This document shows positions 37,402 through 47,593 of a DNA stretch of 64,000 nucleotides, in pieces. Every line of letters begins with the position of its first letter. Within the stretch, counting starts at the first letter, position 1. The stretch covers positions 1-64,000 of the forward strand of contig JAGQWX010000016.1 in NCBI GenBank assembly GCA_020436935.1, read 5' to 3'. The DNA comes from Saprospiraceae bacterium (lineage in GTDB: Bacteria > Bacteroidota > Bacteroidia > Chitinophagales > Saprospiraceae). Below the pieces are notes generated by a model. The model searched no databases, had not been told where the DNA came from, and was given only the letters and a program-made list of their open reading frames with translations. Made by a program: the position numbers and the translations under genes.

Positions 37402-40400
37402 CAGACCTGATACCTTCATATTCGACCTCATAATATATCAATCCTTTTACACTAATTTCATCTTTACTCAACTGAACTTCATTCCATCCCTGCTGGCATT
37501 GTATGCTCCTCTTTATGAGCAATTTACCAGTAATATCGTACATTTTGAGTTCACTTTTTCCTGATTCCGGAACATGAATTCTGATGTTGGTTTTGTCATA
37601 GAAAGGATTAGGTTCGTTTTGTTTTACAACAAATCCATCCGATATGGCAGATCTGTCAGTTAACATCAACGCAAAAACCTCCTGACCATTGTATACCATG
37701 GCATCAATCCTTTCATATTCCAAAGCTATTTGGTCTGCTTCAATCATTCCGGCTACTTCAATGCTGAACAATTCCTTCACCAATAAAGCGTCTCCTTGTG
37801 CGCTATGGAATGCAAAGCTAAGGGTGTGACGATCCGGGTTGTAAGTAACCATATCACTTATAACCGGCAGGTCCAGTTTTTTGATATCAGAGATTTTTAC
37901 ATGCTCAGGAAGCTTCAATTCAAATTGCATAGCCATCAAATCCTGCTTTTCTTTCAGACTGATGGTCAGGGTAGTTGTATTTTCCCTGGTAACGTCTGCC
38001 TTAATTTCCAATGATTTGTATGCGCTGCTCCTGGTAGAAAGGTTGTTGATAGACCTGAAACCTGATCCGTCTACGTCTCCCAATTTTATTGCTTTGAAGT
38101 TGGCCGGTTTGGCAAAATCCTTGATATACCATTCTGTCGAAATGGGCCATGGTTTTTGCTGATCTGCAAATTGAGTGTTTTCAGGTATGAATAACCATCC
38201 AGAGCCTTTAGGGAATGTGCGGTCCACACCCAATATCAATTTGCGCAATGATACGATATCGTCTACACTGACTTTCTGATCCTGGGTCACATCTGCAGCC
38301 AATATTTTGTATGGGCTATCCAATTTGGTCATTGCCAGAATGTGCCTTTGAATCTTGACCAAATCTATCGTGTTGATGCCCATCATTTGCTCGTCGGTTT
38401 TTGAAGCCTGGAGCATATAGTTGGCTGTTTCCAGATTGTTGAAAGCAAAACCTCCTGTGGAATTGTCCACTTTGGTATATTTCATAGACTTGCTGTCCAT
38501 GTTCTGGAGGCTCAACTCTACATCTTTGATTACAAATCCATTTTCAGAAGACACAGATCCTTTGACAATTTTGTTGCCCGAGTGGCCACCATTGCACGAA
38601 TTGCCATTGTCCTGTATGTCTATTTTTACCAAACAGTAATCCTGATTGCCTGTGGTATCAGTCACCCACATCTGCAAATTATTCAGTCCAATTTCATCAC
38701 AGGTAAATCTTCTGCCTGTGTCTCTTGTATCTTGAGAAAATGAAAACCTGAGCTTGCCCCCACAATTGTCGAAACTACCTTTGTCGAAGTCTTTTGCCCA
38801 AATGTCTACAAATCCACCAGAGGGCATAATGACCGTTTGAATTTCAGCAAAACAATATGGAGTAGGTTTTTTACAGTCTTTCACATAAAATATCTGCTCA
38901 CATTTGCTGGTATTTCCACAGCCGTCTGTGACCTGCCAAATGACTTTATGTCTTCCAACAGTGTACAACCCACTGATGTCATTGCCTATGCCCATTGTAT
39001 CTATGGTGCCATTATTGTTGAGATCAATTTCGAACTTCCAATGCAAGTCTTTTTCAGGTGTACAATCATCCTTTGCTTTGCCTTTAAACTGGATAAACCC
39101 ATAACAATTTGCTTCATATGTACAGAATGTGGTATCACGGCAATTGTCAAATACAGGCTTTTGGTTATTGGTAATTTTGATCACCTGTACGTGGGTATAT
39201 TTATACCTTTCGGGATATAGCTGGTTGTAATTACACCAGTCAATGATGGTCCACGTTCTCAAAATTTTAAAACATACGCCTTCGACCTGGGTAAATACAT
39301 GGTCCTTATACTGAGATCCGATCAGCCTGCAGCTGTCTGCATCCCACTTCGGTCTGCCCGTGTATGCGGGGTCTGTATCTATGTCCATGCATCCATTGAT
39401 GATGGTATCTCTGACGGTTTGCCATATGATATCGTCATAGTCCAATGGATCCAGCCCAAGCACCGTAATCATCTGTACGCAGCTGTCTTTTCTTCCGTCT
39501 TTGTCTTCCGCAAACCACTTTCTTTTGATGACTCCAATTCCACATTGGTTGACATTAGACGAGTCTTTTTTATAAATCATTGGATTGGCACAATTGTCAA
39601 TAGCTGTTGCTTTGCCAACTACGTCATAATCTTCCAGATTGGTACCACAGTCCACTGTGATATCAGGAGGACAAGTGATTTTTGGGTTGATTTTGTCCTG
39701 AACCCTCACTGTCACCATACAAGTATTGTAATTGCCATACTTATCAGTAACTCTGAGAGCAACCATGATGTCTTTTCCAACATCAGCACAGCAGAAATAT
39801 ACCCTCTTTACCCATTCTATATTGTTGTAACCACAAGCCGCTGTCATCCTTCTGGCGTCAAACTCAATGTCTGTACACCTGTCAAATGAACCATCATCCA
39901 GAGTTATTGCATCAAGAGAACCAACACCGTTGTTGTTGAGGGTTACGATGGTATGCTCGTCACAAATGACGTTTGGAGCTGTCTTATCAGCTACAATGAT
40001 GTCACCAAATTTATATGTAAAATTGCCACATACATCTTCCAGCTTGTACCTGATGCGCACTTTGCCAACCGGCAAGCCATTGATGGTGTATTTTTCTCCC
40101 ATCTTTACTACACCGACCGTAGAATAAAATGGATCGACAGGAAAATTGCCCCATTTGTCAGCTACAACATAGGCAACTGAATAAAAATTCTCTGAACAGT
40201 CCATCACATTCGTCGGTGCAGGGACCATCCAATTGGCCAAACAAGTGTAACCATCGGCAGGAACAATCAGGCTGTCTATTGAGATCACTCCTGTTGGGCC
40301 CTCGTCGTCCGTAATTTTTATAACCTGAATGTCTGTTGCAAGTTCGCTGGTACACCAGTCCATGACTGTCCAGGTCCTGAATATCTTTTTAGATGCCCCA

Positions 40401-41245
40401 CAAATCATTATTTGCTGATCAACATAGGTGCTGTTCAATTCGCAAAATGATGTATTGGGGTGAATGGGAAATCCATCCATGGTTTTGGGAATGCCGGTTT
40501 CACTGATGTCCGGATATTTATTTCCGTTCTTATCCCAGTTCTCCTTGTTGGCACAATCGAGCGCCCCATCTTCTATGTTGTCTTTATTGAGTGGGAACAT
40601 AATTTCGTCCAGACCTACCTTTCTGTAGTAAACAACTCTTGTACAAATGGGTGAAACATTTCCGCTTTTATCAGTGGCCTGGTAGGTGATTCTTCTTATG
40701 GCACTAAATGCTGTGCTACAGCCTATGTCCTCAACGTCATTGCTGATTTCCTTAACTGTATTGTTTTCTCCACAATTATCAATCGCAAGCGGAAGCTGGA
40801 AAGTTCTTTTGTCATAACAGCTGATGGTGATCGGTTCAGGGCAAATGATCGTAGGCGGGGTTTTATCTTCTACCGTCAATTTTCCCCAACATTCATTGTG
40901 ATCCGAAATGATTTTTACATTGAAAGTTTTACCTACATGGGTATGGTTGAGATTTGGAGAGCCAGGAATAGGAACATTGTTAGATCCCATAATGACTACC
41001 TCGTAATAACAATCCTGAAGAAGTCCGTCTCCTTCTAGCATAACATCTGGAGTGATCGTGATCTCACAGTCATCATCCATGGAAATGTTGACATTTTTAT
41101 TGCAAATCAATGGACATTGAGCATCCATCTGAACGGCAAATAATGCCATCAACACCATGAGCAAAATCCAGACTTTACCCGAAGTCTTGCGATTTCTTTT
41201 TTGCACAGAGGATTGGGTGATTGTATGTGTAGAAGATTTTCTCAT
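37379..41245 (-). CDS. HYR / dockerin / cohesin-like / T9SS type-A surface protein
   Basis: 1288 aa from the ATG at 41245, 10 nt after the response regulator stop; a start at 41281 would overlap that gene by 26 nt. The signal has a long basic n-region and a core at about 27-39 (ending QMDAQC). The shared N-terminal module follows (about 40-140, ECWGKLTVEDKTPP), then HYR units, a CnaB-like module (IVKGSVSSENG), dockerin-like repeats at about 954-1005 (NTIDLVKIQRHILA and ADVTQDQKVSVDDIVSLRK), AIKLGDVDGSG, a cohesin-like module (about 1065-1190) and a T9SS type-A domain (KQNEPNPFYDKT). It has the same layout as the proteins at 8148 and 28509. It is probably controlled with the upstream regulator. 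Confidence 0.92.
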   Translation of the reverse strand: MRKSSTHTITQSSVQKRNRKTSGKVWILLMVLMALFAVQMDAQCPLICNKNVNISMDDDCEITITPDVMLEGDGLLQDCYYEVVIMGSNNVPIPGSPNLNHTHVGKTFNVKIISDHNECWGKLTVEDKTPPTIICPEPITISCYDKRTFQLPLAIDNCGENNTVKEISNDVEDIGCSTAFSAIRRITYQATDKSGNVSPICTRVVYYRKVGLDEIMFPLNKDNIEDGALDCANKENWDKNGNKYPDISETGIPKTMDGFPIHPNTSFCELNSTYVDQQIMICGASKKIFRTWTVMDWCTSELATDIQVIKITDDEGPTGVISIDSLIVPADGYTCLANWMVPAPTNVMDCSENFYSVAYVVADKWGNFPVDPFYSTVGVVKMGEKYTINGLPVGKVRIRYKLEDVCGNFTYKFGDIIVADKTAPNVICDEHTIVTLNNNGVGSLDAITLDDGSFDRCTDIEFDARRMTAACGYNNIEWVKRVYFCCADVGKDIMVALRVTDKYGNYNTCMVTVRVQDKINPKITCPPDITVDCGTNLEDYDVVGKATAIDNCANPMIYKKDSSNVNQCGIGVIKRKWFAEDKDGRKDSCVQMITVLGLDPLDYDDIIWQTVRDTIINGCMDIDTDPAYTGRPKWDADSCRLIGSQYKDHVFTQVEGVCFKILRTWTIIDWCNYNQLYPERYKYTHVQVIKITNNQKPVFDNCRDTTFCTYEANCYGFIQFKGKAKDDCTPEKDLHWKFEIDLNNNGTIDTMGIGNDISGLYTVGRHKVIWQVTDGCGNTSKCEQIFYVKDCKKPTPYCFAEIQTVIMPSGGFVDIWAKDFDKGSFDNCGGKLRFSFSQDTRDTGRRFTCDEIGLNNLQMWVTDTTGNQDYCLVKIDIQDNGNSCNGGHSGNKIVKGSVSSENGFVIKDVELSLQNMDSKSMKYTKVDNSTGGFAFNNLETANYMLQASKTDEQMMGINTIDLVKIQRHILAMTKLDSPYKILAADVTQDQKVSVDDIVSLRKLILGVDRTFPKGSGWLFIPENTQFADQQKPWPISTEWYIKDFAKPANFKAIKLGDVDGSGFRSINNLSTRSSAYKSLEIKADVTRENTTTLTISLKEKQDLMAMQFELKLPEHVKISDIKKLDLPVISDMVTYNPDRHTLSFAFHSAQGDALLVKELFSIEVAGMIEADQIALEYERIDAMVYNGQEVFALMLTDRSAISDGFVVKQNEPNPFYDKTNIRIHVPESGKSELKMYDITGKLLIKRSIQCQQGWNEVQLSKDEISVKGLIYYEVEYEGIRSVKKMLIL

Positions 41246-41255
41246 CAATGCGTAT

Positions 41256-41930
41256 TTAATTTTCAACCAAGCCATTTTCAAAAGCCGTTTTTATCAAACC
41301 TATGGTGTTGTTGACACGAAGTTTTTTCATGATATTTTTTTTGTGAACAGCAACAGTTTGTTCGCTGATATATAATTGGTCGGCTATTTCTTTTGTAGAA
41401 TTGGCATTTACAATGCCCTTTAAAATTTCGATTTCACGAGAGGAAAGTTTCTGTCGAATTTCAAAACTATCCGGCAAATCATCCTCGTCTTTTTCTTTGG
41501 TAGGTTTTGTAGGGTATAATTTTGGAGAAATACTCAAATGAGATGACAAATAGTTTTCACCTTCCATCACCTTTTCAATGGCATTTTTTAATCCTTCAAG
41601 GTTCTCCTTTTTGGAAATGTATCCGTCTACTCCATCAACAAAAGCTTGTTTGACATATTCGCTGCCTTCGTACTTTGATAAGACGATGAACTTGTTTTCG
41701 GGGTATTCCTTCTTAGCTCTTTCTAAAAATTCCTTCCAGGTTATTCCTTTCATATTCAGCTCAAAAAGGATCAATGCCCTGCTTTCTTTGTGGTTTTTGA
41801 AAAAATCCTGGGGGTCATTGTAGGTATTTACAATTTCAAATGCCTCAAAAGCACCAAGTCTGCTCAATTGCAACAAGCTGTCTGTCAGTATTTTATCTTG
41901 GTCTATTATGGTCATTTTCAAATCTGGCAT
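41256..41930 (-). CDS. NarL/FixJ-type response regulator with Glu at the phosphoacceptor site
   Basis: 224 aa. The receiver domain (about 5-122) keeps the acidic pair (IIDQD), the switch Ser (VLSKYEG) and the conserved Lys (GYISKKE), but the phosphorylated Asp is replaced by E57 (LILFELNMKG). Glu at this place often mimics the phosphorylated state, so the protein may act without a kinase. The LuxR-type helix-turn-helix is at about 160-222 (LSSREIEILKGI, EIADQLYISEQTVAVHKKNI). No sensor kinase is nearby. It lies 10 nt upstream of the 1288-aa surface protein and is probably co-transcribed with it. Confidence 0.92.
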   Translation of the reverse strand: MPDLKMTIIDQDKILTDSLLQLSRLGAFEAFEIVNTYNDPQDFFKNHKESRALILFELNMKGITWKEFLERAKKEYPENKFIVLSKYEGSEYVKQAFVDGVDGYISKKENLEGLKNAIEKVMEGENYLSSHLSISPKLYPTKPTKEKDEDDLPDSFEIRQKLSSREIEILKGIVNANSTKEIADQLYISEQTVAVHKKNIMKKLRVNNTIGLIKTAFENGLVEN

Positions 41931-42122
41931 CTTATACCAATAATGGTAGTTATTATATTAGAAAAATTCTTAATTTATATAATACCAAAATATGTGCCAA
42001 ACTGTCGTTCAGGTGGTTTCAAATTAAAAATAAATGTAATTTGTTTGCTGTAAGGGAATGTAAGCCCACTTATGTATGGATCAACCGGAGTATAAAAAGG
42101 CCTTATAAAAATTGGGGAAACA

Positions 42123-42791
42123 CTAGGATTCGTTTTTCAGCGCTCCTCTGAACATTTTAAGAATATGTGTTTTGAGGTCTTTGAGCGAGTGGTTGAACAA
42201 TGGCATACTCGCATCACCTGATGCAGCTTTGACCTTTACATATCCTACCACAGCCGTCCAGGTATGGAGTGTCTGGAACATGGGGTCGATGTCTGCTTTG
42301 ATGCTTCCATCGATGATGCCTTTTTGGATCTCTGTGGCGTAAATCTTGTATGGCAGATTGTGCAATTCCTGTACCTTTATAAAGTAGGAGCTCTCCTTTA
42401 GGGCCTCGGTAAGTTTTGAATCGTCGGCAATCGCGGAGGTAGATCTGATCAATGAAAAATAATCCAGAAGTACTTCAGAATATAAATAATTATCGTCACA
42501 GAAATTCATAAAGTCCTCCATCAATCCCATACAGACATCCAGACCATTCTCCTCAGATAGCTTTTTGATACATCTCGCATAACTATCTGCCAAGGCCTGT
42601 AAAGCCCGATAGGTGACCGCCATGTAGAGATTTTCTTTGGATTGAAAATAAGAATACAAGGTCACCTTTGTGATACCGGCCAACTTTGCCACGTCTTCCA
42701 TACGGGCATTTTTATAACCCACATGAGAAAAAACATCTTCAGCTGCGTCAATGATAGCGTTCTCTTTCTTTTGTCTTGTTGGTATTTTCAT
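42123..42791 (-). CDS. TetR-family transcriptional regulator
   Basis: 222 aa. The N-terminal helix-turn-helix (about 10-56; ITKVTLYSYFQSKENLYMAV) is typical of TetR/AcrR. The C-terminal ligand-binding region is all-helical and not assignable. It is divergent from prfC across 269 nt and may control itself; no clear palindromic operator was found. The following gene on the same strand starts about 190 nt later, so it is probably monocistronic. Confidence 0.92.
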   Translation of the reverse strand: MKIPTRQKKENAIIDAAEDVFSHVGYKNARMEDVAKLAGITKVTLYSYFQSKENLYMAVTYRALQALADSYARCIKKLSEENGLDVCMGLMEDFMNFCDDNYLYSEVLLDYFSLIRSTSAIADDSKLTEALKESSYFIKVQELHNLPYKIYATEIQKGIIDGSIKADIDPMFQTLHTWTAVVGYVKVKAASGDASMPLFNHSLKDLKTHILKMFRGALKNES

Positions 42792-42871
42792 TCCCGGATG
42801 CTGTAACTTTAGAAGTTTTGATACCTTATGATAAAGATCAAATAATACAATTGGATACTCTTATTAGTGCA

Positions 42872-42904
42872 CGAAAATAAACTTTAATTTGTGATTACGG
42901 CAAA
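42872..42904 (-). promoter_or_regulatory. Promoter of the TetR regulator gene
   Basis: TTTG (minus strand 42904-42901), a 21-nt spacer and TATTTTCG (42879-42872) match the Bacteroidota promoter with one mismatch and a slightly long spacer. The leader is about 75 nt. Confidence 0.5.
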
Positions 42905-43031
42905 ACAAAAAATTATAATTCAAAATCCCATTCTTTTAAGCCCACTTGATGTTTCATTTGGCTTTGGGCTGTGTATAGCTGCTAATAAAAACTTAAATAA
43001 TTGAGGTTTACTCATTCACCACTAAAAATTT

Positions 43032-43039
43032 TATTTTTG
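43032..43039 (+). promoter_or_regulatory. -7 box upstream of prfC
   Basis: TATTTTTG lies 21 nt before the prfC ATG. The upstream TTTA at 43007-43010 is only a weak -33 candidate. Confidence 0.5.
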
Positions 43040-43060
43040 CGCCCCTAATCATAAGTATTG

Positions 43061-44641
43061 ATGGACAGACTGAGCGAAATAAACAGAAGAAGGACCTTTG
43101 GTATCGTATCCCACCCCGATGCGGGAAAAACAACACTGACAGAAAAGCTACTGCTATTTGGGGGCGCTATACAAATAGCCGGGGCGGTGAAGTCCAATAA
43201 AATCAAGAAGCATGCTACTTCAGATTTTATGGAGATAGAAAAACAAAGGGGCATTTCCGTTGCCACTTCTGTCATGGCTTTTGAATACAGAGACAAACAA
43301 ATCAATATTCTGGATACACCCGGTCACAAAGACTTTGCTGAAGATACCTACAGGACACTTACTGCTGTGGACAGTGTCATCGTAGTCATTGACGTGGCAA
43401 AAGGGGTAGAGGAGCAAACAGAAAAACTGGTCAGCGTCTGCCGAATGCGCAAAACTCCCATCATAGTGTTTATCAACAAGCTCGACCGCGAAGGAAAAGA
43501 TGCCGTTGACCTGCTCGATGAAGTAGAAGAAAAACTGGGATTGAGGGTGATGCCCCTGTCATGGCCCATAGGTATGGGTCAATTGTTCCAGGGAGTGTAT
43601 AACATCTATGATCAAAAGCTGGTGATTTTCTCCCCGCACGGCAAACAAAATGAGGAAGACATCATAGAAATCGCTGACCTCAGCGATGATACTCTGGATA
43701 AAAAAGTAGGTAAAAAAGCAGCAGATTTGCTCAGAGAAGAGATAGAAATCGTTACCTCAGTATATCCATCATTTGACAGAAGCGCTTATCTGAATGGAGA
43801 TCTGTCTCCGGTATTCTTTGGTAGTGCCGTCAATAACTTCGGTGTGAAAGAACTTTTGGACTGTTTCGTTGACATCGCCCCACCACCTAGAGACAGAGAA
43901 ACGGAAGAACGCATCGTCGAACCGGAAGAAGAAAAGTTTTCGGGCTTTGTTTTTAAAATCCATGCCAATATGGATCCCAAACACAGAGACAGGATAGCAT
44001 TCCTTCGCATTTGTTCCGGAACATTCCAAAGAAATACCAACTACCTCCATGTCAGGCAGGCGAGGCAGATGAAATTTTCAAACCCTACTGCCTTCATGGC
44101 TGCCAAAAAAGAAGTCATTGACGAAGCCTTTCCCGGAGACATTGTTGGTCTTTACGACTCCGGCAACTTTAAAATTGGGGATGCTTTAACAGAAGGCGAA
44201 GTATTGCATTTTAAGGGCATCCCGAGTTTTTCACCAGAGCAATTCAGATATGTGAACAATACAGACCCAATGAAAACCAAACAACTCAATAAAGGTCTGG
44301 ACCAGCTGATGGATGAAGGTGTTGCACAGATGTTTACCAAAATTGACAACAACAGGAAAATTGTTGGTACAGTTGGAGCCCTGCAGTTTGATGTCATCCA
44401 GTACCGCCTTCAAAACGAATACGGTGCAAGTTGTGATTATGAGCCCGTCAACTTGCACAAAGCTTGCTGGGTACACTGTAAGGATGAGAAAAAACTCAAC
44501 GAATTCATTAGCAGAAGAAGAAGGGATCTCGCTGAGGACACTGACGGAAAATTGGTGTATCTTGCAGAATCCGCCTGGGCCCTCAAGACAGTACAGGACA
44601 ATCATCCTGATGTAGAATTCAAATTTACGAGTGAGGTCTAA
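43061..44641 (+). CDS. prfC: Peptide chain release factor 3 (GTPase)
   Basis: 526 aa from the ATG at 43061 (the codon before it is TTG). The GTPase motifs are G1 HPDAGKTT (18-25), G3 DTPGHKDF and G4 NKLDRE, followed by the EF-G/RF3-like domains II and III. RF3 recycles RF1/RF2 after termination. Length and order match the family. A lipoprotein gene follows after 30 nt, probably in the same transcript. Confidence 0.96.
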   Translation: MDRLSEINRRRTFGIVSHPDAGKTTLTEKLLLFGGAIQIAGAVKSNKIKKHATSDFMEIEKQRGISVATSVMAFEYRDKQINILDTPGHKDFAEDTYRTLTAVDSVIVVIDVAKGVEEQTEKLVSVCRMRKTPIIVFINKLDREGKDAVDLLDEVEEKLGLRVMPLSWPIGMGQLFQGVYNIYDQKLVIFSPHGKQNEEDIIEIADLSDDTLDKKVGKKAADLLREEIEIVTSVYPSFDRSAYLNGDLSPVFFGSAVNNFGVKELLDCFVDIAPPPRDRETEERIVEPEEEKFSGFVFKIHANMDPKHRDRIAFLRICSGTFQRNTNYLHVRQARQMKFSNPTAFMAAKKEVIDEAFPGDIVGLYDSGNFKIGDALTEGEVLHFKGIPSFSPEQFRYVNNTDPMKTKQLNKGLDQLMDEGVAQMFTKIDNNRKIVGTVGALQFDVIQYRLQNEYGASCDYEPVNLHKACWVHCKDEKKLNEFISRRRRDLAEDTDGKLVYLAESAWALKTVQDNHPDVEFKFTSEV

Positions 44642-44671
44642 GGCAAATTATTGACTGATAAAACCAACACC

Positions 44672-45280
44672 ATGCGATTACACTTACTTACTTTATGCAT
44701 TGTTCTGTTGTTTTCGTCCTGTGCTTCTATCACAGGCTTCGAAGAGGGCAGAACCAACGGAGAAAACAAACACTCGGTTTTGGCGTCTGCCAATTTTACC
44801 TATATTCCTGACCTTGGCGATGACTCTATACTGGGTTCATCGGGAGGAGCCCCTTTTATCGAAGCATCTTATAAATATGGCATTAAAGAAAAGCTCGACA
44901 TTGGTATAAGGGCCAATACATTTCTGAATCTTGCTGTCAACAGTAAGTTCCAACTCCTGGGGGACCAACAATCCAAAGGTGCACTTTCTACAGGCATTGA
45001 ACTCGGGATTTTTGCTGGGCTAAGCGTGTGGAATGTACAGATTCCTCTGATGGCCTCTTATTATCCAAAAGACAATATATGCCTATATGTCAATCCGAGA
45101 TACATCTTTCAGACTGCCGGAGCTCAGACAGAAGGTGCCAACTATATTGGATCAAATCTTGGAGTTTTGTTTGGAAGCAAGAACAAGTTTGGAATAGACC
45201 TGGCCTTTTATAAGGTAGGTGCAGCCAGCGAGTTTGCTACCATGCTCAACCTTGGCCTGGGTTACAAGTTTGTTTTTTAG
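44672..45280 (+). CDS. Outer-membrane lipoprotein, barrel-like
   Basis: 202 aa from the ATG at 44672; the longer frame starts with TTG. Signal with lipobox FSSC at about residue 17. The mature part alternates Gly, aromatic and hydrophobic residues (YKYGIKEKLDIGIRAN, GLGYKFVF at the end), like a small eight-stranded outer-membrane barrel. Function unknown. Its neighbours, 30 nt after prfC and 16 nt before an O-antigen-ligase-like gene, do not define a role. Confidence 0.82.
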   Translation: MRLHLLTLCIVLLFSSCASITGFEEGRTNGENKHSVLASANFTYIPDLGDDSILGSSGGAPFIEASYKYGIKEKLDIGIRANTFLNLAVNSKFQLLGDQQSKGALSTGIELGIFAGLSVWNVQIPLMASYYPKDNICLYVNPRYIFQTAGAQTEGANYIGSNLGVLFGSKNKFGIDLAFYKVGAASEFATMLNLGLGYKFVF

Positions 45281-45296
45281 AACTTAGGAATTTTTG

Positions 45297-46529
45297 ATGA
45301 ATCAAACTCCAACCATTCAAAAAGCGCTCCATATGCTGGCCATTACAGGGGTGTTTCTTCTTTTGTTTGGATTTTTCTTCAACAGGGTTGTTTTTAATAT
45401 TGGTGTGTTTTTCACGGCACTCTTCATTATATTCCAAAGAGCATGGTACAAAAGCCTTTTGGAAGACAAGTACCTGCTTAGTTTTGCCTTCCTTCCCATT
45501 GTCGTTTTACTCGCAGACCTTTTCCATAGTCCCGAATCGATCCTAAAGACAACATTTTTCAACAAGCTGATGCTTTTGGAAATGCCATTGTTCATCTATT
45601 TGTGGAAACCTTCTGCACAAATGGTAAAGCTTGTACATTATTGCCTTTATATCTTTCTTTTGATCAATACCGCGTACAGCCTTTTCACTTATTTAGATGA
45701 TCCTGCCCTCGTTGTAAAAAATTATGAGTTTGCAAAGGTGTTGAGCGTGCTGTCTTTTCGGGACCACATTCGGATCAGCTGGCTCGCCGCTTTAAGTGTG
45801 GTTTTGGCTTTTTTCGATTTCAGGCAATCAAAAGAAAAACTTACCAGGGCTTTCTTTCTATCCTACATGATCATACAAGTAGCCTACCTACACATTTTGA
45901 GTGCAAAGACCGGTCTATTGTGTTTGTATGTTTCGGCGTTGATTTTATTGTTCTACACCTTGTTTTCAGGCAAAAACAAGTGGGCTTCATGGCTGATTCT
46001 GGCAGGTATCTGTCTGGCACCAATTGTTGCCTACAAAACCATTCCTTCGTTTTATTACAGGGTCAATTATATCCGATGGGACGTTGGCACTGCACTCAGC
46101 GGTGCTGAGCAACCAGGACTGAGCGATGGTGCAAGAATATACAGTCTTCAGGCAGGCATGGAACAATTTAAAGACAGTCCCTTTTTGGGCTCAGGCTTTA
46201 TTGGTATAAAAAAGACCACGGATGCCTGGTACGCTGAGCACAAATCTTTTATCATCGATGCTCAGAAAATACTTCCTTCCAGCGAATTACTCATTTTCGC
46301 CATTGGAGGAGGAATATTGGCGCTGATTGTCTTGCTTGTCCATTTTGCCATCCCTTTCTTTTCATTTGACTTGTGGAAAAATGGATTTTTTTCCTCTATT
46401 TATATCCCTGCAGTGCTTACTTTTTCATACGAAACCCATTTTGAAGGACAGACTACTTTATTTGTATATGCCTTTTGGGTCTTTTGGATATATGCATTGA
46501 ATAAAAAGTATATCGGAGTATTCCGTTGA
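45297..46529 (+). CDS. O-antigen ligase/polymerase-like membrane protein
   Basis: 410 aa from the ATG at 45297, preceded by a TTG codon. It has about ten to twelve hydrophobic segments and a large loop (about 245-330) containing SGAEQPGLSDGARIYSLQAGMEQFKDSPF-type sequence, where R-I-x-x-L-Q-A-G and a following G-S-G resemble the Wzy_C/O-antigen ligase region. Such proteins transfer or polymerise surface polysaccharide at the periplasmic face. No other polysaccharide genes are adjacent, so the substrate is unknown. Confidence 0.82.
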   Translation: MNQTPTIQKALHMLAITGVFLLLFGFFFNRVVFNIGVFFTALFIIFQRAWYKSLLEDKYLLSFAFLPIVVLLADLFHSPESILKTTFFNKLMLLEMPLFIYLWKPSAQMVKLVHYCLYIFLLINTAYSLFTYLDDPALVVKNYEFAKVLSVLSFRDHIRISWLAALSVVLAFFDFRQSKEKLTRAFFLSYMIIQVAYLHILSAKTGLLCLYVSALILLFYTLFSGKNKWASWLILAGICLAPIVAYKTIPSFYYRVNYIRWDVGTALSGAEQPGLSDGARIYSLQAGMEQFKDSPFLGSGFIGIKKTTDAWYAEHKSFIIDAQKILPSSELLIFAIGGGILALIVLLVHFAIPFFSFDLWKNGFFSSIYIPAVLTFSYETHFEGQTTLFVYAFWVFWIYALNKKYIGVFR

Positions 46530-46653
46530 TTTGACGCATATGATGGCTTGAGATTTGCCCTTAAAATCATTTCAGGTGACCTTATTTCTAGATGATAATC
46601 CAACATTTGCGTACATTCGCCACTGATTTTTCAACTCAATCAGAACATACGGC

Positions 46654-47586
46654 GTGGAAGTAAAACTATTCTCAGGAACAAAATCAAAGTATCTTGCGGA
46701 GAAGATCGCATTTTTTTATGGTGAGGATCTTGCAGATTGTGATGTAAAGACTTTTAGCGATGGAGAGATGCGCATCGTTATCAACGAGTCAGTCAGAGGT
46801 TCCTATGTCTTCTTTATCACCTCCACGTTTGCCCCTTCTGACAATTTGTTGGAATTGCTTTTGATGATTGATTCTGCCAAGAGGGCTTCAGCCAATTACA
46901 TCACAGCTGTCATACCCTATTTCGGTTATGCAAGGCAAGACAGAAAAGACAAGCCAAGGGTGCCGATTTCATCAAAACTTATCGCCAACCTTCTGGTTTC
47001 AGCAGGCGCCAACAGGATCATGACCATGGATCTTCACGCCGACCAGATCCAGGGATTTTTTGATATTCCTGTGGATCACTTGCGTGGTGAAGCCATATTT
47101 ATGCCATATCTGGAGCAACAGGACCTGAGCAATACCATCTTTGCATCACCGGATGTTGGAGGTGTAAAGCGAGCAAGGTCTTTTGCAAAATATTTCAAAA
47201 GAGACCTGGTCATTTGCGACAAGGAAAGGATCAAAGCCAATGAGGTAAAGTCGATCACTGTAATCGGTGATGTGACGGGCGCAGATGTTATTCTGGTTGA
47301 TGACCTCATTGACACCGCAGGAACCCTGTGCAAAGCTGCCGATGCTTTGATAGAAAAAGGTGCAAAAAGTGTAAAGGCGATGTGTACACACCCAGTACTA
47401 TCCGGCAATGCTTACGAAAACATCGAAAATTCAAAACTTTCGAAAATCATTACCACAGACACCATCCCGCTAAGACAACAGTCCGACAAAATTGAAGTCT
47501 TGTCATGTGCACAGCTTTTTTCTAAAGCCATCAGAAACACCCACGAGTACAAGTCTATCGCAGCATTGTTTGTTGACAAAACCTAG
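46654..47586 (+). CDS. prs: Ribose-phosphate pyrophosphokinase (PRPP synthetase)
   Basis: 310 aa, starting with GTG at 46654; no upstream ATG is in frame. It has the class I features: ARQDRKDKPRVPISSKL, the metal/ATP site MDLHADQIQGFFDIPVD and the PRPP loop VILVDDLIDTAGT. It makes PRPP from ribose-5-phosphate and ATP for nucleotide, His and Trp synthesis. It converges on the M14 peptidase gene with a 7-nt gap. Confidence 0.97.
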   Translation: MEVKLFSGTKSKYLAEKIAFFYGEDLADCDVKTFSDGEMRIVINESVRGSYVFFITSTFAPSDNLLELLLMIDSAKRASANYITAVIPYFGYARQDRKDKPRVPISSKLIANLLVSAGANRIMTMDLHADQIQGFFDIPVDHLRGEAIFMPYLEQQDLSNTIFASPDVGGVKRARSFAKYFKRDLVICDKERIKANEVKSITVIGDVTGADVILVDDLIDTAGTLCKAADALIEKGAKSVKAMCTHPVLSGNAYENIENSKLSKIITTDTIPLRQQSDKIEVLSCAQLFSKAIRNTHEYKSIAALFVDKT

Positions 47587-47593
47587 TTGGCAT

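Noticed and set aside
28509-41245. A classical cellulosome
   Set aside because: Cohesin- and dockerin-like modules are present, but no glycoside hydrolase or carbohydrate-binding module is visible in the window; only a cohesin-dockerin assembly is proposed.
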